Shown: one piece after another, positions 17,689 to 25,152 of the stretch
How positions within the stretch are numbered: the stretch's first letter is position 1
Layout: each line of letters begins with the position of its first letter
NCBI RefSeq assembly: GCF_001650695.1
Contig: NZ_LWQS01000062.1
Location: 1 to 45,716, forward strand
Reading direction: 5' to 3'
Origin: Chloroflexus islandicus
GTDB lineage: Bacteria > Chloroflexota > Chloroflexia > Chloroflexales > Chloroflexaceae
DNA: 45,716 bases
Notes under the pieces: generated by a model
What the model was told of the DNA's origin: nothing
The model's database searches: none
Seen by the model: the letters and a program-made list of their open reading frames with translations, nothing else
Translations under genes and position numbers: made by a program

Positions 17689-17710
17689 GGGGCGCATATC
17701 CGTGCGCCCC
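17689..17710. terminator. GC-rich hairpin between convergent genes
   Basis: GGGGCGCA (17689-17696) and TGCGCCCC (17703-17710) form a perfect 8-bp stem with a 6-base loop between the ABC ATPase gene and the convergent glycosyltransferase gene. There is no T-run, so termination would be inefficient or factor-assisted. Confidence 0.5.
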
Positions 17711-17716
17711 ACGTGC

Positions 17717-18943
17717 TCATTCATCATCGCCGTTGTCCTCGCCTTGGCGGCGGGCAATGGCGGCAGCGTAGATCGCCTCAATCGCAATCGCGGCCCGTTC
17801 CCACGATAATTCGGCCACGGCCCGCGCTCGCGCTCCGGCAGCGCGCTCGGCAGCCAGTTCGCGGTTGGTCAGCGCCAGCTCGAGCTGAGCGGCAAAATCG
17901 GCGGCGTTGCCCAGTTTGGCGTAGAAACCGTACGGCCCCAGAATCTCGCGGTTGACCGGCGTGTCAAAGGCAACGGTGGGCAACCCCATCGCCATATAGT
18001 TGCCGATCTTGCCGTTGCCTTCGGTCAAGCTCATTTTGGGTGCGACCGCCACCTCGCCGAGGGCTAGATAACTGTGCAAATCGCGGTAGATGATGCGCCC
18101 CGGCAAGGTGACGTGATCGGCGATGCCTAAGCTGGCCGCGAGGTTGCGGTAGCTCTGCGGATCGGGGTGGCCCATAATCAAAAAGTGCAAATCAGGGTGG
18201 CGCTGGCACATCTGTTGGGCCACTTCGAGCAACAGATTGGTGCCTTGATAGGGCGCAAGCAGGCCGATATACACGACAATCCGGCGATCCGGCGGGATGC
18301 CCAATTGCGCGCGCAGTTCGGCTCGCTGGGCAGCCCATGCCGGCGAGCCATCGTAGGGGCGAAAGCGTTCGGTATCGACGCCATCGGCAATCGTAAAGAG
18401 GCGTTCTTCCGGCACCGAGCGATCACGGCGCAGCAGATTGGCTGCGTTGTGGGTCGAGGTCATGACCGCGTCGGCAGTGCGGTTCAGCATCCGTTCAAGC
18501 CGGGCCAATGGCACAAACAGCGGGTTGGTGCGCCGGATGAAGCCGTGGTCGAGCATTTCGCTGGTCATACTGCCTTGATAGTCGAGGATCAAGGGCCGGT
18601 TGAGCAGGCGTTGCAGCGGCAAGCCGATCGCAGCGGCTTCGTGAGTGTGGGCATGGATGATGTCAGGGCGAATGCGTAAGGCGGTGCGCAAGGCGCGCCA
18701 CCCCAACCCCACATCGAGGTAGAGTTTGTGGCGTGATGAACCGACGACAGCGCGTTTGATCCACGGCACATCCCATGAGCGGTAGATAGTGATCCCCGGA
18801 ATGTCATCGCCGTTGTGGTATGTGACCAGCACAATCCGGTGGCCGCGGCGTTGCAAAGCGCGGATCTCTTCCAAAATCCGCACGTGGTTGCCGTAGTCGG
18901 AAAAGAAGCTGGTCGAGGCAATCATCAAAATGGTGTATGGCAT
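17717..18943 (-). CDS. Glycosyltransferase family 4 (group 1)
   Basis: A 408-residue GT-B glycosyltransferase. The N-terminal acceptor half starts MPYTILMIASTSFFSDYGNHVRILEEIRAL. The donor half contains RRIVVYIGLLAPYQGTNLLLEVA, and the nucleotide-sugar motif is seen in MSLTEGNGKIGNYMAMGLPTVAFD. Such enzymes transfer sugars from NDP- or GDP-sugars to lipid or cell-surface acceptors at the cytoplasmic membrane. The gene follows an unknown protein gene by 32 bases on the same strand. No strong ribosome site is seen at the ATG, consistent with translation coupled to the upstream gene. Donor and acceptor unknown. Confidence 0.88.
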   Translation of the reverse strand: MPYTILMIASTSFFSDYGNHVRILEEIRALQRRGHRIVLVTYHNGDDIPGITIYRSWDVPWIKRAVVGSSRHKLYLDVGLGWRALRTALRIRPDIIHAHTHEAAAIGLPLQRLLNRPLILDYQGSMTSEMLDHGFIRRTNPLFVPLARLERMLNRTADAVMTSTHNAANLLRRDRSVPEERLFTIADGVDTERFRPYDGSPAWAAQRAELRAQLGIPPDRRIVVYIGLLAPYQGTNLLLEVAQQMCQRHPDLHFLIMGHPDPQSYRNLAASLGIADHVTLPGRIIYRDLHSYLALGEVAVAPKMSLTEGNGKIGNYMAMGLPTVAFDTPVNREILGPYGFYAKLGNAADFAAQLELALTNRELAAERAAGARARAVAELSWERAAIAIEAIYAAAIARRQGEDNGDDE

Positions 18944-18975
18944 GGCAGTACGTGGCGCTAGCCAAGAATAGCCGC

Positions 18976-19533
18976 TTACTGGGCGGCGCTGGCGCGCCGT
19001 TGCACAGCAAGGTGCAACGGCGGCCCGGCTGGCGGAATCGCGCCAGCCAAAATCGCTTCATAATGGAGTTCGGGATACGGCAACCCTAGTTGACTGATCC
19101 ATTCTTCGGGCAATGGGTCGGGATCAAAGGCGAGATGAACGACGCCGCGCTCGCCGTAGAAGGTGGTTTCGACGGCTTCAAACCGCTCTTCGCCGACGGT
19201 GTCGTCTTGGTACACGCCGCGGGCCCAACTGACGCCATTGCCGCCGACTTCAATCCAGACACTACGGGTATGCAGCCGGGCCGCCAATGCGCGGGCAAGG
19301 TTCCGGTCGGCAAAATAGCGAGGATCTTCCCAAATAGCCACCCACCCTTTGGTCGAGGGGGCAATAAAAAAGTGGCGATAAGGTTTATCAGGTATCATAA
19401 TAATGCCGCTGATCGCATGCGGTGGAAGGTCAACCGCATGCCACCCCTGTTCGGCAAGGATAGCGGCTAGTGCCGTCGTAACGGCGGCGTGATCAGAATG
19501 GGCAACGTAAATCGCGGCGCTGTTGTTCATCAT
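18976..19533 (-). CDS. Unrecognised protein upstream of glycosyltransferase
   Basis: A protein of 185 residues that I do not recognise. It is soluble, with an N-terminal half of alpha/beta appearance (AAIYVAHSDHAAVTTALAAILAEQGWHAVDLPP) and aromatic-rich strands further on (GWVAIWEDPRYFADRN, SVWIEVGGNGVSWARGVY). There is no signal peptide, membrane segment or cysteine motif. The start is set at tandem ATGs (19533, 19530) because the promoter TTGCGC-N17-TACAAT (19541-19569) predicts transcription beginning almost on the ATG. A longer frame from 19605 would begin upstream of that promoter. It is probably co-transcribed with the glycosyltransferase. Confidence 0.7.
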   Translation of the reverse strand: MMNNSAAIYVAHSDHAAVTTALAAILAEQGWHAVDLPPHAISGIIMIPDKPYRHFFIAPSTKGWVAIWEDPRYFADRNLARALAARLHTRSVWIEVGGNGVSWARGVYQDDTVGEERFEAVETTFYGERGVVHLAFDPDPLPEEWISQLGLPYPELHYEAILAGAIPPAGPPLHLAVQRRASAAQ

Positions 19534-19540
19534 CGGCGCT

Positions 19541-19569
19541 ATTGTATGACAGCCATCGTTCCTGCGCAA
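19541..19569 (-). promoter_or_regulatory. Promoter predicting a leaderless transcript
   Basis: Read on the minus strand, TTGCGC (19564-19569) and TACAAT (19541-19546) are separated by 17 bases. A start six or seven bases past the -10 element falls at 19534-19535, one or two bases before the ATG at 19533, so the mRNA would have almost no leader. The divergent pdxH promoter must share this 50-base gap, possibly TTGTTC-N16-TATGAC (19523-19550). Confidence 0.55.
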
Positions 19570-19582
19570 CTGGAGTGCATTG

Positions 19583-20218
19583 ATGAATCTGGCCGAATTA
19601 CGCAAGGAATATACGCAACGCGGCTTATCAGAAAGCGAAGTGGACGCCGACCCGATTGCTCAGTTCATCCGCTGGCTGCGCGAAGCGGCTGAGGCTGGCC
19701 TCATCGAACCAAACGCGATGACGCTAGCGACGATTGATCCTGATGGGCGACCCTCGGCGCGGATGGTCTTGCTCAAAGGCGTTGATGAGCGTGGTTTCGT
19801 CTTTTTCACCAACTACGAGAGCCGTAAAGGGCGCGCGTTGGCGGCACATCCGGCGGTGGCATTGGTCTTTTACTGGCCGGAATTGGAACGGCAAGTGCGG
19901 GTTGAAGGCTACGCCGAGCCAATCAGCGCCGAGGAATCGGATGCCTACTACGCTACGCGCCCGCTTGAAAGCCGGATCGGGGCGTGGGCCTCGCCCCAAA
20001 GCCGGCCCATCGCCAACCGCGCTGAACTCGAACAGCGCATTGCCGAGGTGGCAGCACGATTTTCTGCGCAAGAACCGCCACGCCCGCCCTTTTGGGGCGG
20101 GTATCGGGTGTTCCCTGATCGGATTGAGTTTTGGCAAGGGCGGCCATCGCGCCTGCACGACCGGCTCTGTTATACCCGCACCGCTGCCGGTTGGCGACGC
20201 GAGCGGCTGGCGCCATAA
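19583..20218 (+). CDS. pdxH: Pyridoxamine/pyridoxine 5'-phosphate oxidase
   Basis: A 211-residue FMN enzyme that oxidises PNP or PMP to pyridoxal 5'-phosphate using oxygen. Family features in order: [81 protein letters not shown], the [11 protein letters not shown] loop, and the C-terminal [24 protein letters not shown] with Arg/His substrate contacts. The ATG at 19583 has GGAG eight bases upstream; the TTG just before it is not needed. Its oxygen requirement suits an organism that grows aerobically as well as phototrophically. Confidence 0.95.
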   Translation: MNLAELRKEYTQRGLSESEVDADPIAQFIRWLREAAEAGLIEPNAMTLATIDPDGRPSARMVLLKGVDERGFVFFTNYESRKGRALAAHPAVALVFYWPELERQVRVEGYAEPISAEESDAYYATRPLESRIGAWASPQSRPIANRAELEQRIAEVAARFSAQEPPRPPFWGGYRVFPDRIEFWQGRPSRLHDRLCYTRTAAGWRRERLAP

Positions 20219-20225
20219 TTAGCCG

Positions 20226-20254
20226 TTGCCCCGGCTGGCAGTATCGTTTATAAT
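20226..20254 (+). promoter_or_regulatory. Promoter of bactofilin operon
   Basis: TTGCCC (20226-20231) and TATAAT (20249-20254) are 17 bases apart, starting just after the pdxH stop. It would give a leader of about 95 bases to the bactofilin ATG. Confidence 0.6.
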
Positions 20255-20356
20255 GGCAGCAACGATTTCCCGATCACGATCGGGCAGTCTTCCGGCCTCT
20301 TACGTACATGTGCTTGTAGATACAGGTGGCCGGCTATGTGGAGGAGGATCGCGCGC

Positions 20357-20782
20357 ATGTTTGGTTCGAACCGCAAATCCGCTCAACCGCAACCGATGGT
20401 CAATGGCCGGCCAGAGACGGTGATCGGAGCCAATACTCGCTTTGTTGGCACCTTGAATGCCGAGGGTAACGTCCGCATCGATGGCGCTGTGGAAGGCGAT
20501 ATTGAGGTCGTCGGCAATCTGATCATCGGTGAAACGGGGCGGGTGATTGCGACGATAAAGGCGCGGAATGTGCATGTGTCAGGCGCGGTGAAAGGCCAAA
20601 TTACCGCGCTGGAACAATTGGAAATCTCGCCGACCGGAAAGGTCTGGGGTGATATTACCACTGCTGCCTTGCATATTGAGCCGGGTGGTCTCTTCCGCGG
20701 CCAGAGCTCGATGACGACCAATATCGAAGAGCCGTTGCTGTTGGAAGCGCCCCGCGAATCGCGATCATCGTCTGAGTCGTAA
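20357..20782 (+). CDS. Bactofilin (polymer-forming cytoskeletal protein)
   Basis: A 141-residue bactofilin (DUF583). These proteins polymerise without nucleotide into filaments that help shape cells or position enzymes. The core runs from about residue 20 to 120 as a beta-helix of roughly 18-residue rungs (TVIGANTRFVGTLNAEGNVRIDG, AVEGDIEVVGNLIIGETG, GAVKGQITALEQLEISPTG, KVWGDITTAALHIEPGG). Basic N- and acidic/serine C-terminal tails flank it. The ATG at 20357 is chosen because GAGGAGG (20341-20347) lies nine bases upstream; the in-frame ATG at 20336 precedes that site. A DivIC/FtsB-like gene follows after 62 bases, so the pair looks like a cell-shape and division unit. Confidence 0.92.
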   Translation: MFGSNRKSAQPQPMVNGRPETVIGANTRFVGTLNAEGNVRIDGAVEGDIEVVGNLIIGETGRVIATIKARNVHVSGAVKGQITALEQLEISPTGKVWGDITTAALHIEPGGLFRGQSSMTTNIEEPLLLEAPRESRSSSES

Positions 20783-20844
20783 ACACTTGCGGTTGATGAC
20801 GCGCGGGAAAGCATCGTTGATCATTCCCGCGCGAACACCTTTGT

Positions 20845-21336
20845 ATGCCACGCTATCGCCAAGCCTCGACATCCGCCACTCTCGTGACTGGCCTCCGGCG
20901 CAGTTGGGCGATGCTGCGTGGCCGGGTGCGGCGCTGGCTGGCGGCGACGTTTCCCGGTGGCGGGCGCACACTGGCCTCGTTGGCGCTGATCGCGTTGCTG
21001 CTGGTTATGACTGGCGGGATGGCGGTGAATCTGGTGAATCAAATCGTCATTGCGCGCCATCTTGAGCGTGAGTTGGCGGCTGCCAATGACCAAGTGGCCG
21101 GTTTACAGGCGACAACGCAGTCGCTGGAGGCGCGGCTTGAGTACGAACGCTCGGATGCCGCGGCGGAAGAGTGGGCGCGCGATCTTGGTTTGGCCCGTGA
21201 GGGTGATATCGTGATTGTGCCCGAACGGGTACCGGAGGTTGCGCCAACTACAGCGCCGGCGGCAGTGCCCTCTCCCGTCCCGTTGCCGCCGCCGCCGCCT
21301 AACTGGCAGCGTTGGTGGCAGGCATTCTTTCCGTAG
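20845..21336 (+). CDS. DivIC/FtsB-like septum-formation protein
   Basis: A 163-residue single-pass membrane protein. A basic cytoplasmic N-terminus is followed by a hydrophobic segment at about 41-63 (TLASLALIALLLVMTGGMAVNLVN) and a coiled coil at about 70-105 (RHLERELAAANDQVAGLQATTQSLEARLEYERSD). The family ending EEWARDLGLAREGDIVIV comes next, then a Pro-rich tail (about 133-155). FtsB/DivIC links early and late divisome proteins. The Pro-rich extension is not part of the core family. It is read with the bactofilin gene upstream. Confidence 0.85.
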   Translation: MPRYRQASTSATLVTGLRRSWAMLRGRVRRWLAATFPGGGRTLASLALIALLLVMTGGMAVNLVNQIVIARHLERELAAANDQVAGLQATTQSLEARLEYERSDAAAEEWARDLGLAREGDIVIVPERVPEVAPTTAPAAVPSPVPLPPPPPNWQRWWQAFFP

Positions 21337-21360
21337 GGTGATGTCTAAGATGGCGGACGA

Positions 21361-21382
21361 ACGCTATGCTTGGTCATAGCGT
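21361..21382. terminator. Hairpin between convergent genes
   Basis: ACGCTATG (21361-21368) pairs with CATAGCGT (21375-21382) around a 6-base loop in the 64-base gap between the DivIC-like gene and the convergent cyclase gene. It is a moderate stem and could end transcription from both sides. Confidence 0.5.
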
Positions 21383-21400
21383 GATCTTGTTGCGCCGTCT

Positions 21401-24400
21401 TCAATCCTCTGTACTATCATCCTGTTGCTCTAACTCGCTGACGAGCCCTTCCAGTTGGTTCACGAGCGCTATTTCGAGAATGGCGATGCGCGAGCTGCCG
21501 GCAATGGCGATAGCTTGCCAAATCAGGCGGCGCGCCGTCTCGCCATCTTGACGGTTCGCGTGTAAGAGCGCCTGTGTGCGCAACCCCAACACCTGCCCAT
21601 AGCGATCGCCGATCGAGCGCGCAATGTGTAACGCCTGCTGCAATTGGCGCTCGGCTTCATCGAGCTGGTTGCCGGCCAACATCGTGTGGCACAGCCCGAT
21701 CAACGCACGATTTTCAATGATCCAATCATTGGCCGTGCGAGCAAGCTCGTTGGCCCGCTGAAAGCGCTGGTGCGCCTGTTGAAACGTGCCCATCTCGAAG
21801 AGGATCCAGCCTTGCAATTCTTGGCTCTGCGCGGCGATGTTCTCGATGGGCATGAGGCTTGCGAGCGCATGATCCGGCACTGGTTGGCGCGCCAACATCG
21901 CGCACAGCCGGTCAACTCGTTGGAGGTGGGTGAGGGCTTCCCGCTCTTGACGCTTGAGCGCCAAGCGTTGGGCGGTGATGAGCCAGATGTTGGCCTGCAA
22001 CAGGCGGCTGAGCACAGCGTTGTTGCGATTGAGCCGGTCGACTTGCAGTTGGGCATAGGCGAGATGCGCATCGAAGAGGTGCAAGGTCCCGCTAATGAGG
22101 ATGTGATGCAGATGCAATACTGCCGCGATGGCAGTGATGTTCGGCTGGTCGCGCTCACGCAACAAGCTTTGCAAGAGTGCAAAATCCTCGCTCTGGTGCA
22201 GATGATTGCCGGTGCGATCATTGAGCAACATCCGCAAGACAAGGAGTTCCGCACGGCGTTCACTATGGCCCGGCAACCCAATCCCCTGTTCGAGATAACG
22301 CAACGCGCTGTTGAACAGCGAACGGCACGCACTGATCAAGGCGGCCTGCTGACAATGCTCAATCACCTCTGACCATAGTTCGGCGCGCAGCGCATGGTGG
22401 ATAATGACATCGTATACAGCGAGCGGAGCTTCGCGCTGGGCGAGTTCGGCCTGATAGGCAGTGGCATACCACTGGTAAATGGCTTGATGCAATTCGCGCC
22501 GTTGCGCAAAGAGCAGGCTGGTGTAGGCTGCTTCATGCGCGATCCCGAAACTAAAGCGGTATACCGGCTCTGGATCGGCCATCTCGGTTTCAATTAACTG
22601 ATCGTGTACGAGTAATTCAATATCGTGACGCAATTCGGTTTCACTCAGCCGGGCGGGATGGATGTGGTGCAGCAAGCGCAACGGGAAGCTGCGCCCGATG
22701 ACCGCAGCGACTTTAAATGTCAAGCGGGTGCGTTCATCCATCTGATCGATCCGCGCTTGGACAATACCAATTGCCGAGCTGGAGAGTTGGACGTGCGGCA
22801 GTGGGCCGAGCAGGCGTGCCTCATTTTGTTCGATCGCAATCAGCCCCTTTTGTAATAAGAGCCGCACATATTCTTTGATGAAAAGTGGTTGTCCAGCCGC
22901 GTAGCGTTCGAGATACTGGAGGAGACGAGGGTCAATCGTGCGCACCCCGATCAGCTCGCAAATGAGGTTTGCCCGGTCAGCGACTGGCAGCCGTTCGAGC
23001 AGGTGATGGGTTGTAAATGGGAGTTGGCGCAAGGTTTGGGCAAACGGCACGAGATGGTCGGGCAAAGGGCGATATGAGAGTGCGACTAACAATGGGAGAT
23101 GCGGCGTCAGCACTTCGATGATCTCGCCGAGCAGTAGCAACGATTCGGGATCGGCCCAATGAACATCCTCAAGGATGATCAAGATGGGTTCGCGTTGCAG
23201 CCGGTGCAACAGCAGTTCAACCACTAGTGGGGCGAGGTCGATCAGCTTAGCTGGCGGTGGAAATCCTTCCACATCGAGGAGCCGTGCTAACGCAGCTACC
23301 TGATGGGGCAGGGCCGTTGGCAACTCGGTCAATGCCTGTTGCAAGCGCGTGCGGCGCACGTGCATCGGCGCATGATCGTCAATGTCACATAACTCGCCAA
23401 CAATCGCGCGCCAAGGGTGCAGGGGCCGTTCTTGGGTGCCGCTGTGACATTCGCCACGAAAACCGTGATACCCGCGCTTGAGCCATTCCAAACTAAGGTA
23501 GTACAACAGGGTCGATTTGCCAATCCCCGTCTCGCCCTCGATCAGCAAGATATTGCTGTGATGGGTTGATCGATCAATAACCTGATCAATCATCATCCGT
23601 TCGTGGTCACGCCCGATTAGAGTGACATGCGTGGGCAGCGCGGCGCGCAACGCATGCGAACCGGATTCGTCGGTGCGTATGCGATCGGAAAGCACCGTAG
23701 CTGCGGGAATATTGCGATCGTACCCCTTGATGCTCATCAGTTGCGGCGGACTGGTGCGGTAGCGGCCAATCGTATCTTGCCGCACCCGCCCTGAGATCAG
23801 AATCTCGCCATGGGCGGCAAGTTCCATGAGACGCGCGGCAAGATTCATGTCTTCGCCTTGGGCGGTGTATACGCGGCGGAGCCGGCTGCCGACTTCACCC
23901 ACGAAGAGCGAGCCGACGGTGATGCCTGCTTTCCGGATCACCCCCCGGTCGCGTAATTCAAGCGCGCAGCCGATGGCGCGGCTCGTATCGTCGCCATGCG
24001 CGACCGGCGCGCCAAAGAGAAAGACCATGACGGCGCCTTTGTTGCCAACCTCAATCTCGTTTAACCACCCGCCCCACCGCATCGCCACTGATTGCGCTTG
24101 CATCACTAGTGGTTGCAGATCGATCGGGTTTTCAGGCAGATCAAAGGCAGCAAAGACCGGAACGCACCGGCGATATTCGGCCACGAGCGTGTTGAGGCGG
24201 AGGCGGCGGGCAAAGCTCGGCGGCAGGAAGTGTTCCCACGTCAAGATGGGGGCCTCGATTGGCGGCTGATACTCGATCACCGGTGTAGACTGGTGATTCG
24301 TGACGAGCAATTGCACTTCACCCGGTTGCGCTTGTTGTTCGGCCAGACTCGCGGTATTGATCGGCTGGCCGATTAAGACGGGATGGATGCCTTGATTTGG

Positions 24401-24853
24401 GATGCCTACCAAGGCGAGATGGACCGGGCCGACGCTGACCCCAACGCGCAATTCGAGATTGTACGGCCCGGCAGGCGTTATGATGGGGTTAAGGGCGGCG
24501 ATGGCATTATGCAAGGCATAGCCGCAGTGAATAGCGACCGCGGGATCATTGATGTTGGGCCACCATGCGGTGAAAGCGTCGCCAGCGATATGGATGACGT
24601 CACCGCCATTAGCGGCGATGGTCGCAATCATCGTCTCGAAGTAGTTGCGCAAAATACTGTGCAGCCGCTCGGCTCCGTCAGGGAGGGTGGCGAAGGTGGC
24701 GGTCAAGCGGGTAAATCCGCTCAGATCGGTGTACAGGATGGTCGCTTGGTAGGTCTGCACTTGCCCCGGACGGAGCAGCCCGGCGCCGAGCGCGTCGCGC
24801 AGGGCTGCGGGTACGTAAGGCCGAAAGAGTTGGCTGGAGGTTTGCTGTTCCAT
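21401..24853 (-). CDS. Soluble adenylyl cyclase-like protein: two cyclase domains, ATPase and TPR
   Basis: A 1150-residue protein in the order of animal sAC: cyclase domain C1 (about 33-185), cyclase domain C2 (about 225-385), a STAND/AAA-type ATPase (about 410-700) and helical TPR-like repeats (about 720-1130). C1 has both metal aspartates, Asp43 in YTDLSGFTRL and Asp92 in IAGDAF. C2 has Lys272 (GNKGAVMVF), Thr330 (VYTAQGED), and Asn337 and Arg341 (MNLAAR), which match the adenine-binding and transition-state residues of class III cyclases as I recall them. One complete ATP site at the interface is therefore predicted. The ATPase has Walker A GETGIGKST (440-448) and Walker B ILIILEDVHWADPES. 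Residues matching the human bicarbonate site appear changed: His88 for Lys and Ser169 for Arg. It stands alone between a convergent and a divergent neighbour. Confidence 0.9.
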   Translation of the reverse strand: MEQQTSSQLFRPYVPAALRDALGAGLLRPGQVQTYQATILYTDLSGFTRLTATFATLPDGAERLHSILRNYFETMIATIAANGGDVIHIAGDAFTAWWPNINDPAVAIHCGYALHNAIAALNPIITPAGPYNLELRVGVSVGPVHLALVGIPNQGIHPVLIGQPINTASLAEQQAQPGEVQLLVTNHQSTPVIEYQPPIEAPILTWEHFLPPSFARRLRLNTLVAEYRRCVPVFAAFDLPENPIDLQPLVMQAQSVAMRWGGWLNEIEVGNKGAVMVFLFGAPVAHGDDTSRAIGCALELRDRGVIRKAGITVGSLFVGEVGSRLRRVYTAQGEDMNLAARLMELAAHGEILISGRVRQDTIGRYRTSPPQLMSIKGYDRNIPAATVLSDRIRTDESGSHALRAALPTHVTLIGRDHERMMIDQVIDRSTHHSNILLIEGETGIGKSTLLYYLSLEWLKRGYHGFRGECHSGTQERPLHPWRAIVGELCDIDDHAPMHVRRTRLQQALTELPTALPHQVAALARLLDVEGFPPPAKLIDLAPLVVELLLHRLQREPILIILEDVHWADPESLLLLGEIIEVLTPHLPLLVALSYRPLPDHLVPFAQTLRQLPFTTHHLLERLPVADRANLICELIGVRTIDPRLLQYLERYAAGQPLFIKEYVRLLLQKGLIAIEQNEARLLGPLPHVQLSSSAIGIVQARIDQMDERTRLTFKVAAVIGRSFPLRLLHHIHPARLSETELRHDIELLVHDQLIETEMADPEPVYRFSFGIAHEAAYTSLLFAQRRELHQAIYQWYATAYQAELAQREAPLAVYDVIIHHALRAELWSEVIEHCQQAALISACRSLFNSALRYLEQGIGLPGHSERRAELLVLRMLLNDRTGNHLHQSEDFALLQSLLRERDQPNITAIAAVLHLHHILISGTLHLFDAHLAYAQLQVDRLNRNNAVLSRLLQANIWLITAQRLALKRQEREALTHLQRVDRLCAMLARQPVPDHALASLMPIENIAAQSQELQGWILFEMGTFQQAHQRFQRANELARTANDWIIENRALIGLCHTMLAGNQLDEAERQLQQALHIARSIGDRYGQVLGLRTQALLHANRQDGETARRLIWQAIAIAGSSRIAILEIALVNQLEGLVSELEQQDDSTED

Positions 24854-25152
24854 TGGCAGGGGTGGCTTGTTGGTTGTCCGACTCTATTGTACCCTGACTC
24901 AGGCGGCGAAAATCGGTATGGTATACTGTCAAACGATGGTTGATGTTATTTCTTGCAACCATTGGTGAAGAACGATGATTCTTCGCCACATAACGTACAT
25001 GCTGTTTACAGTCTGTGAAGCGCGTTTCCCAATATGTTCGGCATCCTTTCTCGTCTTGCCCGAACGGCAGCAGATTCGCGACGGGACGGTGGTGAGCGTT
25101 TCGTAAAGAACGTTATTCACAAACTGGTTTGAATGAAAAAGAAAGGCTATCT
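24854..25152. other. Divergent intergenic region upstream of cyclase and rluB
   Basis: This 299-base, AT-richer gap separates two divergent genes. A TACAAT on the minus strand (24887-24892) could serve the cyclase gene, and GGTATACT on the plus strand (TATACT at 24922-24927) could start the rluB transcript; neither has a good -35. A 32-codon open frame (25034-25132) ends just before rluB, with no evident ribosome site. Nothing else is recognised. Confidence 0.4.
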
